Below, piece after piece: positions 1-8,029 of a DNA stretch of 64,000 nt. The stretch's first letter is position 1. Every line of letters begins with the position of its first letter. The position numbers were made by a program, and so were the translations under genes. The stretch is from Variovorax paradoxus (GTDB lineage Bacteria; Pseudomonadota; Gammaproteobacteria; Burkholderiales; Burkholderiaceae_C): the NCBI RefSeq assembly GCF_030815975.1, contig NZ_JAUSXL010000002.1:4266501-4330500 (forward strand), written 5' to 3'. Under the pieces are notes generated by a model. The model did no database searches. It was not told where the DNA came from and saw only the letters and a list, made by a program, of their open reading frames with translations.

Positions 1-1
1 T

Positions 2-412
2 GCGCTCGAGATGCAGGAGCACCTTGCCGGATTGATCCAGAGCGTGCGACCGGCCGATCGGCCGGGCCCGTCGAAGATCCACCGCGCGGTCGAACGCGCC
101 CGCGACCATATCGCCGCGGCGCCGGAGCGCAGCGACACGCTCGACGAGATCGCCAAGGCGGTCCACTGCTCGGCGTTTCACCTGGCGCGCCGCTTCCGCA
201 TGCACACGGGAACGAGCCTGCATGGCTTGCGCAACCAGCTGCGCATGACGCTTGCGCTCGATCGGCTGCGCGAGGGCGAAAGAAGCATCAGCGCGCTTGC
301 GGCCGACCTGGGCTTTGCAAGCCATGCGCACTTCACGGTGGCATTCCGGCGCGCCTTCGGCATGGCGCCGAGCCAGATGCGCACGAATCTGGAAGCGCGC
401 CGCCTGCATTGA
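2..412 (+). CDS. AraC-family transcriptional regulator, 3' part (5' end outside window)
   Basis: The frame is open to the window edge, so this is the C-terminal part of a longer protein; an ATG at 11 is in frame but there is no reason to think it is the true start. The visible part is an AraC/XylS DNA-binding domain: two helix-turn-helix units, the first around LDEIAKAVHCSAFHLARRF and the second around ISALAADLGFASHAHFTVAF, followed by the family's usual ending FRRAFGMAPSQMR. The sensing domain would lie upstream and cannot be judged. A drug/metabolite exporter starts 40 bases downstream on the same strand and is a likely target or operon partner (inference). Confidence 0.88.
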   Translation, partial: ALEMQEHLAGLIQSVRPADRPGPSKIHRAVERARDHIAAAPERSDTLDEIAKAVHCSAFHLARRFRMHTGTSLHGLRNQLRMTLALDRLREGERSISALAADLGFASHAHFTVAFRRAFGMAPSQMRTNLEARRLH

Positions 413-452
413 TCGAACACTGCATGCTTCGTTTCAGCGGAGCAGGCAGATC

Positions 453-1361
453 ATGGTCAATGCGCGTCTTTCAGCCGGCCTGGCCGCCGGTGTGGCCTCG
501 GCGCTGATCGCGGGCATCTGGCAGGTCGCGACGCGCCATTCGACCACCACCACGATCGCCCCGGCCGACCTGGCCATCCTGCGCTACGGCATACCGGCCA
601 TCGTGCTCATGCCGGTGTGGTTGCGCGTGGGGCTGCTGCCTCGCGGCGTGCCGCTGCGGTGGTTGATCGGAATGGTGCTTGGCGCAGGGCTGCCATTCGG
701 GCTCATTGCGATGACCGGCACAAGATTCGCGCCCGCAGCGCACATGGGCATCTTCATGGCGAGCGCATGCCCGCTCTTTGCCACGGGTTTGGCCTGGATG
801 CTCTGGCATGAACGTCCCGACCGACCGCGCGCATTGGGCTTGGCGTTCCTTGCGGCAGGCATCGGCATCCTGGGCGCGGGCAGCTTCCGCGGCTTCGATG
901 CGGGCGCCTGGCGGGGCGATCTGCTCTTTCTTCAAGCGGCCGCGCTGTGGGCAGGCTTCACGCTGTCGTTCAGGCGCGCCGGCCTCGGCGCATGGGAGGG
1001 CGCGGCGGTCGTCAACGCGTGGTCGGCGATCCTGCTCGTTCCGTGGCTGCTGTGGCGGGGCGAAACGGGCTTGCTCGATGCGCCGCTGCGCGATGTGCTG
1101 TGGCAGGCGCTGATGCAGGGCGCGGTCGCCGGATTGCTGGGGTTGTGGATCTTTGGCGCGGCCGTCGCGCGTCTTGGCGCGTCGCAGGCGGCCGCATTCG
1201 GAGGACTGGCACCCGTTTTCTCTGCCGTGGGCGGATGGTGGTGGCTGGCCGAGCCGATCACGGGAGTCGACCGGCTCGCCATTGCCAGCGCCGTGATCGG
1301 CGTGACACTGGCAAGCGGTGCCTGCACGCGCGGTGCGCGCGTGGAATCAACCGCGGGGTAG
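453..1361 (+). CDS. EamA/DMT-superfamily membrane transporter
   Basis: A 302-residue, very hydrophobic protein with about ten predicted membrane segments arranged as two EamA repeats, the size usual for the drug/metabolite transporter superfamily. Typical members export amino acids, metabolites or drugs across the inner membrane; the substrate cannot be read from sequence. I chose the ATG at 453 because the hydrophobic pattern begins just after it, while the open frame farther upstream overlaps the AraC gene in another frame. The last 15 bases overlap the end of the convergent small gene on the other strand. Regulation by the preceding AraC-type protein is plausible. Confidence 0.85.
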   Translation: MVNARLSAGLAAGVASALIAGIWQVATRHSTTTTIAPADLAILRYGIPAIVLMPVWLRVGLLPRGVPLRWLIGMVLGAGLPFGLIAMTGTRFAPAAHMGIFMASACPLFATGLAWMLWHERPDRPRALGLAFLAAGIGILGAGSFRGFDAGAWRGDLLFLQAAALWAGFTLSFRRAGLGAWEGAAVVNAWSAILLVPWLLWRGETGLLDAPLRDVLWQALMQGAVAGLLGLWIFGAAVARLGASQAAAFGGLAPVFSAVGGWWWLAEPITGVDRLAIASAVIGVTLASGACTRGARVESTAG

Positions 1362-1631
1362 GTCGAACTCGCGCAGCATCACGGGCTCGATCGAGCCCTG
1401 CGCAACCCGGCGGCGCACGGCCGCTTCGAGCTGGTCCGCGTACTGCGCGAAGATTTCCATCGGGTCGTCGCCCTGCGCGCCGGGGCGGAAGCGGTAGCGC
1501 AGGATGTCCCGGCTGATGCTCGCGCCCATGGGGTGGCCATCGATGAGCACCCAGAAGCGGACCGTGCCGGAGGCCTCGTGGAAGAAGGGAGGATCGACGG
1601 GGACCGTTCCGGAAAGAGGCTGTTCAGACAT
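1347..1631 (-). CDS. small DUF1488-like protein
   Basis: A 94-residue soluble protein. Its centre (TVRFWVLIDGHPMGASIS followed by RDILRYRF) resembles the short DUF1488 family, which includes E. coli YrdB: a beta-rich start that reads as V-x-F-x-V-x-x-x-G followed by C/S-x-I-S. No catalytic motif is visible and the family function is unknown. The start is the ATG complementary to 1629-1631. It is transcribed away from the histidine kinase at 1756, with 124 bases between, and its 3' end runs into the transporter gene. The family assignment is by eye and moderate. Confidence 0.65.
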   Translation of the reverse strand: MSEQPLSGTVPVDPPFFHEASGTVRFWVLIDGHPMGASISRDILRYRFRPGAQGDDPMEIFAQYADQLEAAVRRRVAQGSIEPVMLREFDLPRG

Positions 1632-1755
1632 GGAATGTGTTCCGGTTCGAGGAGCCTCAGGATACGCTTCATCGAGTACCCCTTCTGCGGCGCGCCCGGA
1701 CTGCCTCGCTCGGCGCGCCTCCTGTTGTCCTACAAAGTGCCATACTCCGCCCAGC

Positions 1756-2907
1756 ATGCGCCTGAGCCAATTCATCAAAAACAATATCGAACCCATTCTT
1801 GTCGAGTGGGAATCCTTTGCACGAACAATGATCCCGCCGGCGGAGACCATGTCCGTTGTCGAACTTCGGGACCATGCGCATGAAATCCTGCTGGCCATTG
1901 CTGGCGAAATGGAATCGGCCCAGTCTGAAAAGGAGCGCGAGGCAAAGTCCAAGGGACTCGCGCTGCCGTTCCTGAGAGAGACTTTTGCCGCCGAGCACGG
2001 CGGCCTGCGCCAGCGGGTGGGATTCGATCTCTCCCAGCTGGGCGCGGAATACCGCGCCCTGCGGGCCACGGTTCTTCGCTTGTGGATGGGGCACGTCGGC
2101 ACGGTCGATGCCGCGGTCCTGGAAGAGGTGGTGCGCTTCAACGAAGGCATCGACCAGGGCCTTGCCGAGGCCATGGCCACCTATTCGGACCATGTGGCCA
2201 ATTCCAGGGACACCTTCCTGGCCGTGCTGGGGCACGACCTGCGAAACCCGTTGAGCGCGCTCAGCTCCTGCATTCATCTGCTCGAGCTGGCAGGCGAGGC
2301 CAAGCCCAAGGCGCGCACGCTCCAGATCGCCAGGCGAAGCATTGCGTCGATCAGCGACATGGTCACCGACCTGCTCGAGTACACGCGCACCCGGCTCGGC
2401 CGCGGCATCGAGGTGGCTCCACAGAAAGGCAACCTGGGCGCGCTGTGCCAGGAGGCCTTCGACGAGGTCTGCGCGGCCTATCCCAAGCGGGAACTCGTTG
2501 CCCAGCTTCCGGCCGATGTGGTCCTGATGTTCGATGCGCCCAGAATGCGCCAGGTCCTCACCAACCTGCTGAGCAACGCCGTGCAGCATGGAGACCCCGC
2601 CTATCCCGTAGCCCTGGTGATCCGGGACGAGGGGCCGCATGTGACCCTGATCGTCAGGAACCAGGGAAGGCCAATTCCCCCCGATTCGATGCAGGTCATC
2701 TTCAACCCGCTGGTGCAGGTTGCGACACGCGAATCGGCACCGCACGAGCGCCCCGCCACGAGCCTGGGCCTGGGCCTCTACATTGCGCGGGAGATCGTGA
2801 CGGGGCACGGCGGCACCATCACGGTGACCTCGTCCGCGGCGGAAGGCACGGCGTTCACCGTCCATTTGCCGCGCGGCGGCAAGCAGGCGATCCAGCCCGG
2901 CGCGTGA
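1756..2907 (+). CDS. sensor histidine kinase with RsbRD-type N-terminal domain
   Basis: A 383-residue cytoplasmic kinase without membrane segments. Residues 1-145 are all-helical and match the RsbRD_N type of sensory domain. Residues 148-215 are the dimerisation/phosphoacceptor domain with His160 in LGHDLRNPLSAL. Residues 255-380 are the ATPase domain, with an N box around Asn274 (NLLSNAVQHG) and the glycine box LGLGLYIAREI. No response regulator lies next to it, so it is an orphan kinase here; its partner is unknown. The ATG at 1756 fits the family start; frame upstream of it overlaps the divergent gene. Confidence 0.9.
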   Translation: MRLSQFIKNNIEPILVEWESFARTMIPPAETMSVVELRDHAHEILLAIAGEMESAQSEKEREAKSKGLALPFLRETFAAEHGGLRQRVGFDLSQLGAEYRALRATVLRLWMGHVGTVDAAVLEEVVRFNEGIDQGLAEAMATYSDHVANSRDTFLAVLGHDLRNPLSALSSCIHLLELAGEAKPKARTLQIARRSIASISDMVTDLLEYTRTRLGRGIEVAPQKGNLGALCQEAFDEVCAAYPKRELVAQLPADVVLMFDAPRMRQVLTNLLSNAVQHGDPAYPVALVIRDEGPHVTLIVRNQGRPIPPDSMQVIFNPLVQVATRESAPHERPATSLGLGLYIAREIVTGHGGTITVTSSAAEGTAFTVHLPRGGKQAIQPGA

Positions 2908-3044
2908 TGCCGACAGGCGCCGCGCAGCTATCCATTGCATAGCGCCGACGACTGCACCGGCCCGCCGTGAAGACTTTGGACTACAAGTCGGATTTCCGGC
3001 CGCGTCTAGCTTGGCCTTGTCGAAACATCAACAAGGAGACTTCG

Positions 3045-3464
3045 ATGAAGCTGACACGACGTATTGCACCGACCCTGGTTGCGGTTCTCATGGGCGCCTG
3101 CGTGGCCCCCCTCGCATTGGCTGCGGGTGGCGGCGGTGGTGGTGGTGCTGGCGGCGGGGGAGGCGGCGGCAGCGCCGGTGCAGGCGTGGGTGCGGGCGCA
3201 GGCGGCAGTGGCGCAGGCGCGGCCAACGGGTCCAACGCCTCGGACAATGCGGCCACCCCCGCGACGCCCGCCACACCTGCAACGCCGGCCACGGCGACAT
3301 CGCCTGCTACGCCAGCCACGCCTGCGACACCGGCAACGCCGTCTCCGCAATCTTCTTCTTCCTCGATGTCTGCTACGCCTGCGACGCCGGCCGTGCCTGG
3401 TTCGAAGGCCGACAACACCACGACGACGCCCGCGGTGCCTGCAACGCCGGCGCCGAAGAGGTAA
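3045..3464 (+). CDS. secreted low-complexity Gly-rich/Ala-Thr-Pro repeat protein
   Basis: A 139-residue protein with a clear signal peptide (Lys/Arg start, hydrophobic core, cleavage after the alanines near residue 25). The mature part is entirely low complexity: first Gly/Ala runs, then tandem ATP tripeptides (Ala-Thr-Pro) broken by a serine run, then a basic PAPKR end. An AAGGAG ribosome site lies just upstream of the ATG at 3045. Such proteins are usually periplasmic or wall-associated and of unknown role. Codon repetition makes the gene liable to length change. It stands alone between a kinase and a convergent regulator. Confidence 0.75.
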   Translation: MKLTRRIAPTLVAVLMGACVAPLALAAGGGGGGGAGGGGGGGSAGAGVGAGAGGSGAGAANGSNASDNAATPATPATPATPATATSPATPATPATPATPSPQSSSSSMSATPATPAVPGSKADNTTTTPAVPATPAPKR

Positions 3465-3502
3465 GAAAACAAGTCAGGCCAGCTGCACGCTGGGCAGCTG
3501 GA

Positions 3503-4408
3503 TCAGCCCAACTGACCGCTGGCCAGTGCCGCCGCGGCAGCGCGCGTCTCGACCCCCAGCTTCTCGAAGATGTGCTCGAGGTGCTTGTTGACCGTGCGCG
3601 GGCTGGTGCCGAGGATCTCGCCGATGTCGCGGTTGGTCTTGCCCTTGGCAAGCCATGAGAGCACCTCGGTTTCGCGTGGCGTGAGCGCCGCTTCGGCCAG
3701 CCGTGTCGACGGCGTGCCCGCGGCCCCTTCGCGCTGCGTTGCGAACAGGAGCATGGTTTCGCCGAGCGCCGCGGCGCCAAGGTTGCGCACCGAAATGCGT
3801 GCACCTGCCGCTGTGACCAGCGCAATGGCCGCGCCGGGCGCCAGCGCGGGTTCCAGTGCCGTGGGCAGCAACCCGGCAGCCGGCGCTGCATCGAGCGCAT
3901 GCAGCCACAGCGCGGCCTGCGGTGAGCGCCACGCGATGCGCCCGCGTGCATCGACGAAGACCACGCCCATGCCGGCCACATCGACTGCGTCGCGCGCCAT
4001 GCGCGTGATGCGTGCGTTGCGCGTGTGCGTGTGCAGCCGCGCCAGCACCTCCTGCGCGCGGATCGGCTTCACCACGTAGTCGACGCCGCCGCACTCGAAG
4101 CCCTCGACCACATGCGCGGTTTCCGAAAGGCCGGTCATGAACAGCACCGGAATGTGCGCCAGCGCCGCATTGGCCTTGATGCGCCGGCAGGTCTCGAAAC
4201 CCGACAGGCCGGGCATCAGACCATCGAGCAGGATGGCGTCGGGCACCACGAGTTCGAGGCGCTGCAGCGCGGCCTCGCCGTCGGCCGCGACCAGCACGGT
4301 GTAGCCGCTGGACTCGAGCGTGTCGCACAGCATGCCCAGGCTGCTGGGCGCATCGTCCACCACCAGCACCACGGGGCGTTCGGTTTCAGGGGGCGAGAGT
4401 GTCTGCAT
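3503..4408 (-). CDS. LuxR/NarL-type response regulator paired with the permease-fused kinase
   Basis: A 301-residue protein. Residues 12-125 are a receiver domain with the acidic pair Asp18/Asp19, phosphoacceptor Asp62 (ILLDGLMPG) and Lys114 (VVKPI). Residues 142-225 look like a PAS-type linker (GMGVVFVDARGRIAW). Residues 242-295 are a LuxR-type helix-turn-helix (LTPRETEVLSWLAKGKTNRD). Its start overlaps the end of the upstream hybrid kinase by 23 bases, so the two are almost certainly co-translated partners. The receiver-PAS-LuxR layout is less common than the two-domain form and leaves room for a second signal. Control of the divergent urt-fmd operon is inferred from position. Confidence 0.9.
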   Translation of the reverse strand: MQTLSPPETERPVVLVVDDAPSSLGMLCDTLESSGYTVLVAADGEAALQRLELVVPDAILLDGLMPGLSGFETCRRIKANAALAHIPVLFMTGLSETAHVVEGFECGGVDYVVKPIRAQEVLARLHTHTRNARITRMARDAVDVAGMGVVFVDARGRIAWRSPQAALWLHALDAAPAAGLLPTALEPALAPGAAIALVTAAGARISVRNLGAAALGETMLLFATQREGAAGTPSTRLAEAALTPRETEVLSWLAKGKTNRDIGEILGTSPRTVNKHLEHIFEKLGVETRAAAAALASGQLG

Positions 4409-7400
4409 CTTCTTCTGCGAGTGCCTTGCGGAGATTGTCGAGTTCGAAACGATTGACCATGCCGCGCAGCCAGGTGCAGGTCACGGCGGCCGGCGGAGAA
4501 GCGGCGGCGAGCCGGTCGAGCACCTGGTGAAGGCCGCGCACGTGGCCCATCTGCACCAGCCGCATCAGCTCGGCGCGGTCGTCTTCCGAGAGCGCGAGCT
4601 GCTCCGGCCGCGGCGCGATGTCGATGGCGGGCGGCACCGCATCGTTCGGCGCCAGCCATTCGAGCCCGAGGTGGCGCTCCAGCGTGGCGATCAGCTGCGA
4701 CTCGATCACCGGCTTGCCCACGAAGGCCTGGCAGCCTGATGCGCGCAGCAGCTCGCCCTGGTTCTCGAACATGTTGGCCGAGACGATGATGATCGGCAGG
4801 CGGTCGAAGCCCGAAGCGCGCACCAGTGCCGCGGTCTGCCAGCCGTCCATGTCGTCCATGGTGAGGTCCAGCAGGATCGCGGAGGGCAGGTTCTCGCGCA
4901 GGCTGTCGAGGCATTCGGTGCCGCTCGCGGCCTCGCGCACCTCGAAGCCCAGCGGCGCGAGCATGCCGGCCAGCATCTGGCGTTGCACCGGCTGGTCGTC
5001 GACCACCAGCAGCGTGCGGCGTGCGCCGATGTAGCCCGACACCTGCCGCCGCAGTGCGCCGGCCTGCGCCTGCGGGCCGGGGTCAGCCACTTCGCGCAGG
5101 TACACCCGCACGCTGAAGGTGCTGCCCGCGGGCGAGGTGGCGGCCAGCGCCAGCTCGCCGCCCATCAGCGACGTGAGCAGGCCCGTGATGGTGAGGCCGA
5201 GGCCCGTGCCCGGCTCGCCGCGCCGGCGCCCGGCGGCGCCGCGCTCGAAGGGAAGAAAGATGCGCTGGTGGTCCTGCGGCGCCACGCCGATGCCGGTGTC
5301 GACCACGTCGAAGCGCAGCACTTCGCGCCGTGCATCGACATGCAGCGTGACCGTGCCGCTGTCGGTGAAGCGCACCGCGTTGGCCAGCAGGTTGATGAGA
5401 ATCTGGCGCAGCCGCTTGGCATCGGCATGCACCCAGGGTGGCAGCCGCCCGCTGTGGGTGTAGACGAAGGCAAGGCCCTTGTTCTCCGCCTGCGGCCGCA
5501 CCATGTGCACCACCTCGTCGAGAAAGGCAGGCAGCGCGAGCGCGGCAGGCTCCAACTGCAGGCGGCCGGCCTCGATGCGCGCCAGGTCGAGCAGGCCGTC
5601 GATCAGCCCGAGCATGTGCTCGCCGCTGCGCTGGATGGTCTGCACCGCTTCGCGCGGCGGCGCCACGGCCTCGCCCTTGAGCAGGATCTGCGAGTAGCCC
5701 AGGATGCTGTTGAGCGGCGTGCGCAGTTCATGCGTCATGCCGGCCACGTAGCGGGTCTTGGCCTGGTTGGCGGCTTCGGCGGCTTCCTTCGCGGTTTGCA
5801 GCGCGGCGTCGGTGCGCTGGTGCGCCTCGATCTCGACGGTGAGCAGGTGGTTGTGGCGGTTCGATTCCTCCTGCGCCATCTGCCGGCTCTCGCTGCCCAG
5901 CACGATCCACCAGGCGGCCACCGCCGCCACCAGCGACAGCAGCGCGAACACCTTGAGGAAGGCGCTGCGCAGGGCAGGGTCCACCGCGTCCGCGCCCACG
6001 ATGGCCTCCTGCGCATACACCACGCCCATCACCGTGGCCAGCAGCGCCACCAGCGAGGTGGCCACCATCAGGTAGTGCGCCACGCGAAAGTTGAGCCGGC
6101 CCGACAGCGCGGTCGGCAGCAGCGCCTGGAGCCAGCCGCTCATCTGCTCGGCCGCGCGCGAGTCGGTCTTGCAGCGGTCGTGGCAGCGCGATTCCAGCGT
6201 GCAGCACAGCGAGCAGATCGGCGCGCTGTAGGCCGGGCAGTGCGCCATGTCCTCGGATTCGAAGCTGTTGTCGCACACCGAGCACTTCACGATCTGCCCG
6301 GGCGTCCAGCGCCGGATGTCGCTGCGCGCCAGGTAGTAGCGCCCGCGCGTGCGCCAGGCCAGCAACGGCGAGACGAGCAGCGCCGTTGCCAGCGCGATGA
6401 AGGGCGAGAACGCGCGGGCCCATTGGCCCAGCACGCCCGAATAGGCCAGCATCGCGAACGCGGCCGCCACCAGCATCGCACCCAGGCCGACCGGATTGAT
6501 GTCGTACAGGTGCGCGCGCTTGAACTCGATGGTGCGCGGGCTCCAGCCCAGCGGCTTGTTGATGACCAGGTCGGCCACCAGCGCACCGACCCAGGCGATC
6601 GCGATGTTGCTGTAGAAGCCCAGCACGTGCTCGAGCGCCGCGAACACGCCCAGCGTCATCAGCAGAATGGCGATGACCACGTTGAACACCAGCCACACCA
6701 CGCGCCCCGGGTGGCTGTGCGTGAGCCGCGCGAAGAAGTTCGACCATGCCAGCGAACCCGCGTAGGCGTTGGTGAGGTTGATCTTCATCTGCGAGACCAC
6801 CACGAACAGCGTGGTGATCGCAAGCACCCAGGCCGGGTCGCGCAGTACGTACGAAAAGCCCGTGAGGTACATCAGCGTGGGCTCGACGGCATGCCTCGCC
6901 GGAATCTCGTGCTGGAGCGCAAGAAAGGCCAGGAAGGCGCCGCCCATCATCTTGAGCATGCCGGGCACGATCCAGCCCGGCCCCGCCACCAGCACAGCGG
7001 CCCACCAGCGGCCCCGGTTGGCGGCCGTCTTCTCGGGCAGGAAGCGCAGGTAGTCGACCTGCTCGCCGATCTGCACCACCAGCGAGAAGGCCACCGTGGC
7101 GGCGGCGCCGAACATCATCGGGTCGAAGCTGCTGCTGCCGGAACTGCGGCCCACCAGGCCCGTGAAGTCGGCATACAGCCCGGGGTTCTTCACCAGCACC
7201 GCGATGAACGGGCAGACGAACAGCACGATCCAGATCGGCTGCGTCCACAGCTGCAGACCCGAGATGAGCGTGATGCCGCGCATCACCAGCGGCACGATCA
7301 CGATCGACGACAGCAGGTAGAGCAGCGGCAGCGGCCAGTCGAGGTACAGCTGCAGCGCCAGCGCGAGGATCGCCGCCTCCAGCGCGAAGAAGATGAAGGT

Positions 7401-7781
7401 GAAGCTCGCGTAGATCAGCGAGGTGAGGGTGGAGCCCAGGTAGCCGAAGCCCGCGCCGCGCGTGAGCAGGTCCATGTCCACGCCATGCCGGGCCGCGTAG
7501 TAGGAGATCGGCAGGCCGGTGAGGAAGGTGATGAGCCCCACCACCAGGATGGCCCACAGCGCATTCGAGAAACCGTAGCTCAGCGCAATGGCACCGCCGA
7601 TGGCCTCCAGCGCCAGGAACGAGGTGGCACCGAAGGCCGCATTGGCGACGCGGAACTCCGACCACTTGCGAAAGCTGCGCGGCGTGTAGCGCAGCGCGTA
7701 GTCCTCCAGCGTTTCGTTCGCAACCCACGCGTTGTAGTCGCGGCGGATGCGAAAGATCTTCTGGCCGGTGACGGATGGCAT
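4386..7781 (-). CDS. NCS1-permease-fused hybrid histidine kinase/response regulator
   Basis: A 1131-residue multidomain membrane protein. Residues 1 to about 490 are a complete polytopic permease of the NCS1 (CodB/allantoin-uracil permease) type. Residues 500-537 hold eight or more cysteines with CxxC spacing. Two more membrane helices follow near 565-632. The kinase core carries His684 in MTHELRTPLNS, then an ATPase domain (NLLANAVRF, TGLGLTI), then a receiver with Asp972 (ILLDLTMDD), and a helical tail. Signal could be substrate binding or transport, as in SLC5-fused CbrA kinases. The gene overlaps its response regulator and is divergent from urtA, which suggests sensing of urea, amides or purine breakdown products (inference). 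The start at 7781 was chosen because it opens the permease homology; in-frame ATGs at 7814 and 7955 are alternatives. Confidence 0.9.
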   Translation of the reverse strand: MPSVTGQKIFRIRRDYNAWVANETLEDYALRYTPRSFRKWSEFRVANAAFGATSFLALEAIGGAIALSYGFSNALWAILVVGLITFLTGLPISYYAARHGVDMDLLTRGAGFGYLGSTLTSLIYASFTFIFFALEAAILALALQLYLDWPLPLLYLLSSIVIVPLVMRGITLISGLQLWTQPIWIVLFVCPFIAVLVKNPGLYADFTGLVGRSSGSSSFDPMMFGAAATVAFSLVVQIGEQVDYLRFLPEKTAANRGRWWAAVLVAGPGWIVPGMLKMMGGAFLAFLALQHEIPARHAVEPTLMYLTGFSYVLRDPAWVLAITTLFVVVSQMKINLTNAYAGSLAWSNFFARLTHSHPGRVVWLVFNVVIAILLMTLGVFAALEHVLGFYSNIAIAWVGALVADLVINKPLGWSPRTIEFKRAHLYDINPVGLGAMLVAAAFAMLAYSGVLGQWARAFSPFIALATALLVSPLLAWRTRGRYYLARSDIRRWTPGQIVKCSVCDNSFESEDMAHCPAYSAPICSLCCTLESRCHDRCKTDSRAAEQMSGWLQALLPTALSGRLNFRVAHYLMVATSLVALLATVMGVVYAQEAIVGADAVDPALRSAFLKVFALLSLVAAVAAWWIVLGSESRQMAQEESNRHNHLLTVEIEAHQRTDAALQTAKEAAEAANQAKTRYVAGMTHELRTPLNSILGYSQILLKGEAVAPPREAVQTIQRSGEHMLGLIDGLLDLARIEAGRLQLEPAALALPAFLDEVVHMVRPQAENKGLAFVYTHSGRLPPWVHADAKRLRQILINLLANAVRFTDSGTVTLHVDARREVLRFDVVDTGIGVAPQDHQRIFLPFERGAAGRRRGEPGTGLGLTITGLLTSLMGGELALAATSPAGSTFSVRVYLREVADPGPQAQAGALRRQVSGYIGARRTLLVVDDQPVQRQMLAGMLAPLGFEVREAASGTECLDSLRENLPSAILLDLTMDDMDGWQTAALVRASGFDRLPIIIVSANMFENQGELLRASGCQAFVGKPVIESQLIATLERHLGLEWLAPNDAVPPAIDIAPRPEQLALSEDDRAELMRLVQMGHVRGLHQVLDRLAAASPPAAVTCTWLRGMVNRFELDNLRKALAEEDADTLAP

Positions 7782-8029
7782 GGTGGGCTCTGGCGGCGAG
7801 GGCGGCGGTGGCATGGCAGGCAGACACAGCAAGAAGCGCTCCCTGCCTTGCACCACCTGTGCACGGCTTGCGAGTCTGGACGCAGGCGCGCTCCTGGCCG
7901 CTACGTTGAATGACGTATTCGCGGCGCCGCGGGTGATTTCTAAAGTACCAGCCATGGTGCTCGGGGCACCGTCCGATGCACTTCGATGGTGCGCGGCTCA
8001 CTCTTTTTTCAACCCGCCTGGAGTTCCTG
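7782..8029. promoter_or_regulatory. divergent control region between the kinase and urtA
   Basis: These 248 bases separate two divergent transcription units and must contain both promoters. A short stem (GGTGC/GCACC, 7955-7969) and a T run before the urtA ribosome site are visible. I found no confident sigma-54 or sigma-70 hexamers. It is the first place to look for the binding site of the LuxR-type regulator encoded at 3503-4408. Confidence 0.45.

Noticed and set aside
4983..7913. 976-codon open frame on the plus strand opposite the permease-kinase gene
   Set aside because: Product is low-complexity His/Arg/Gln-rich, no ribosome site, and it fully overlaps a clear gene.
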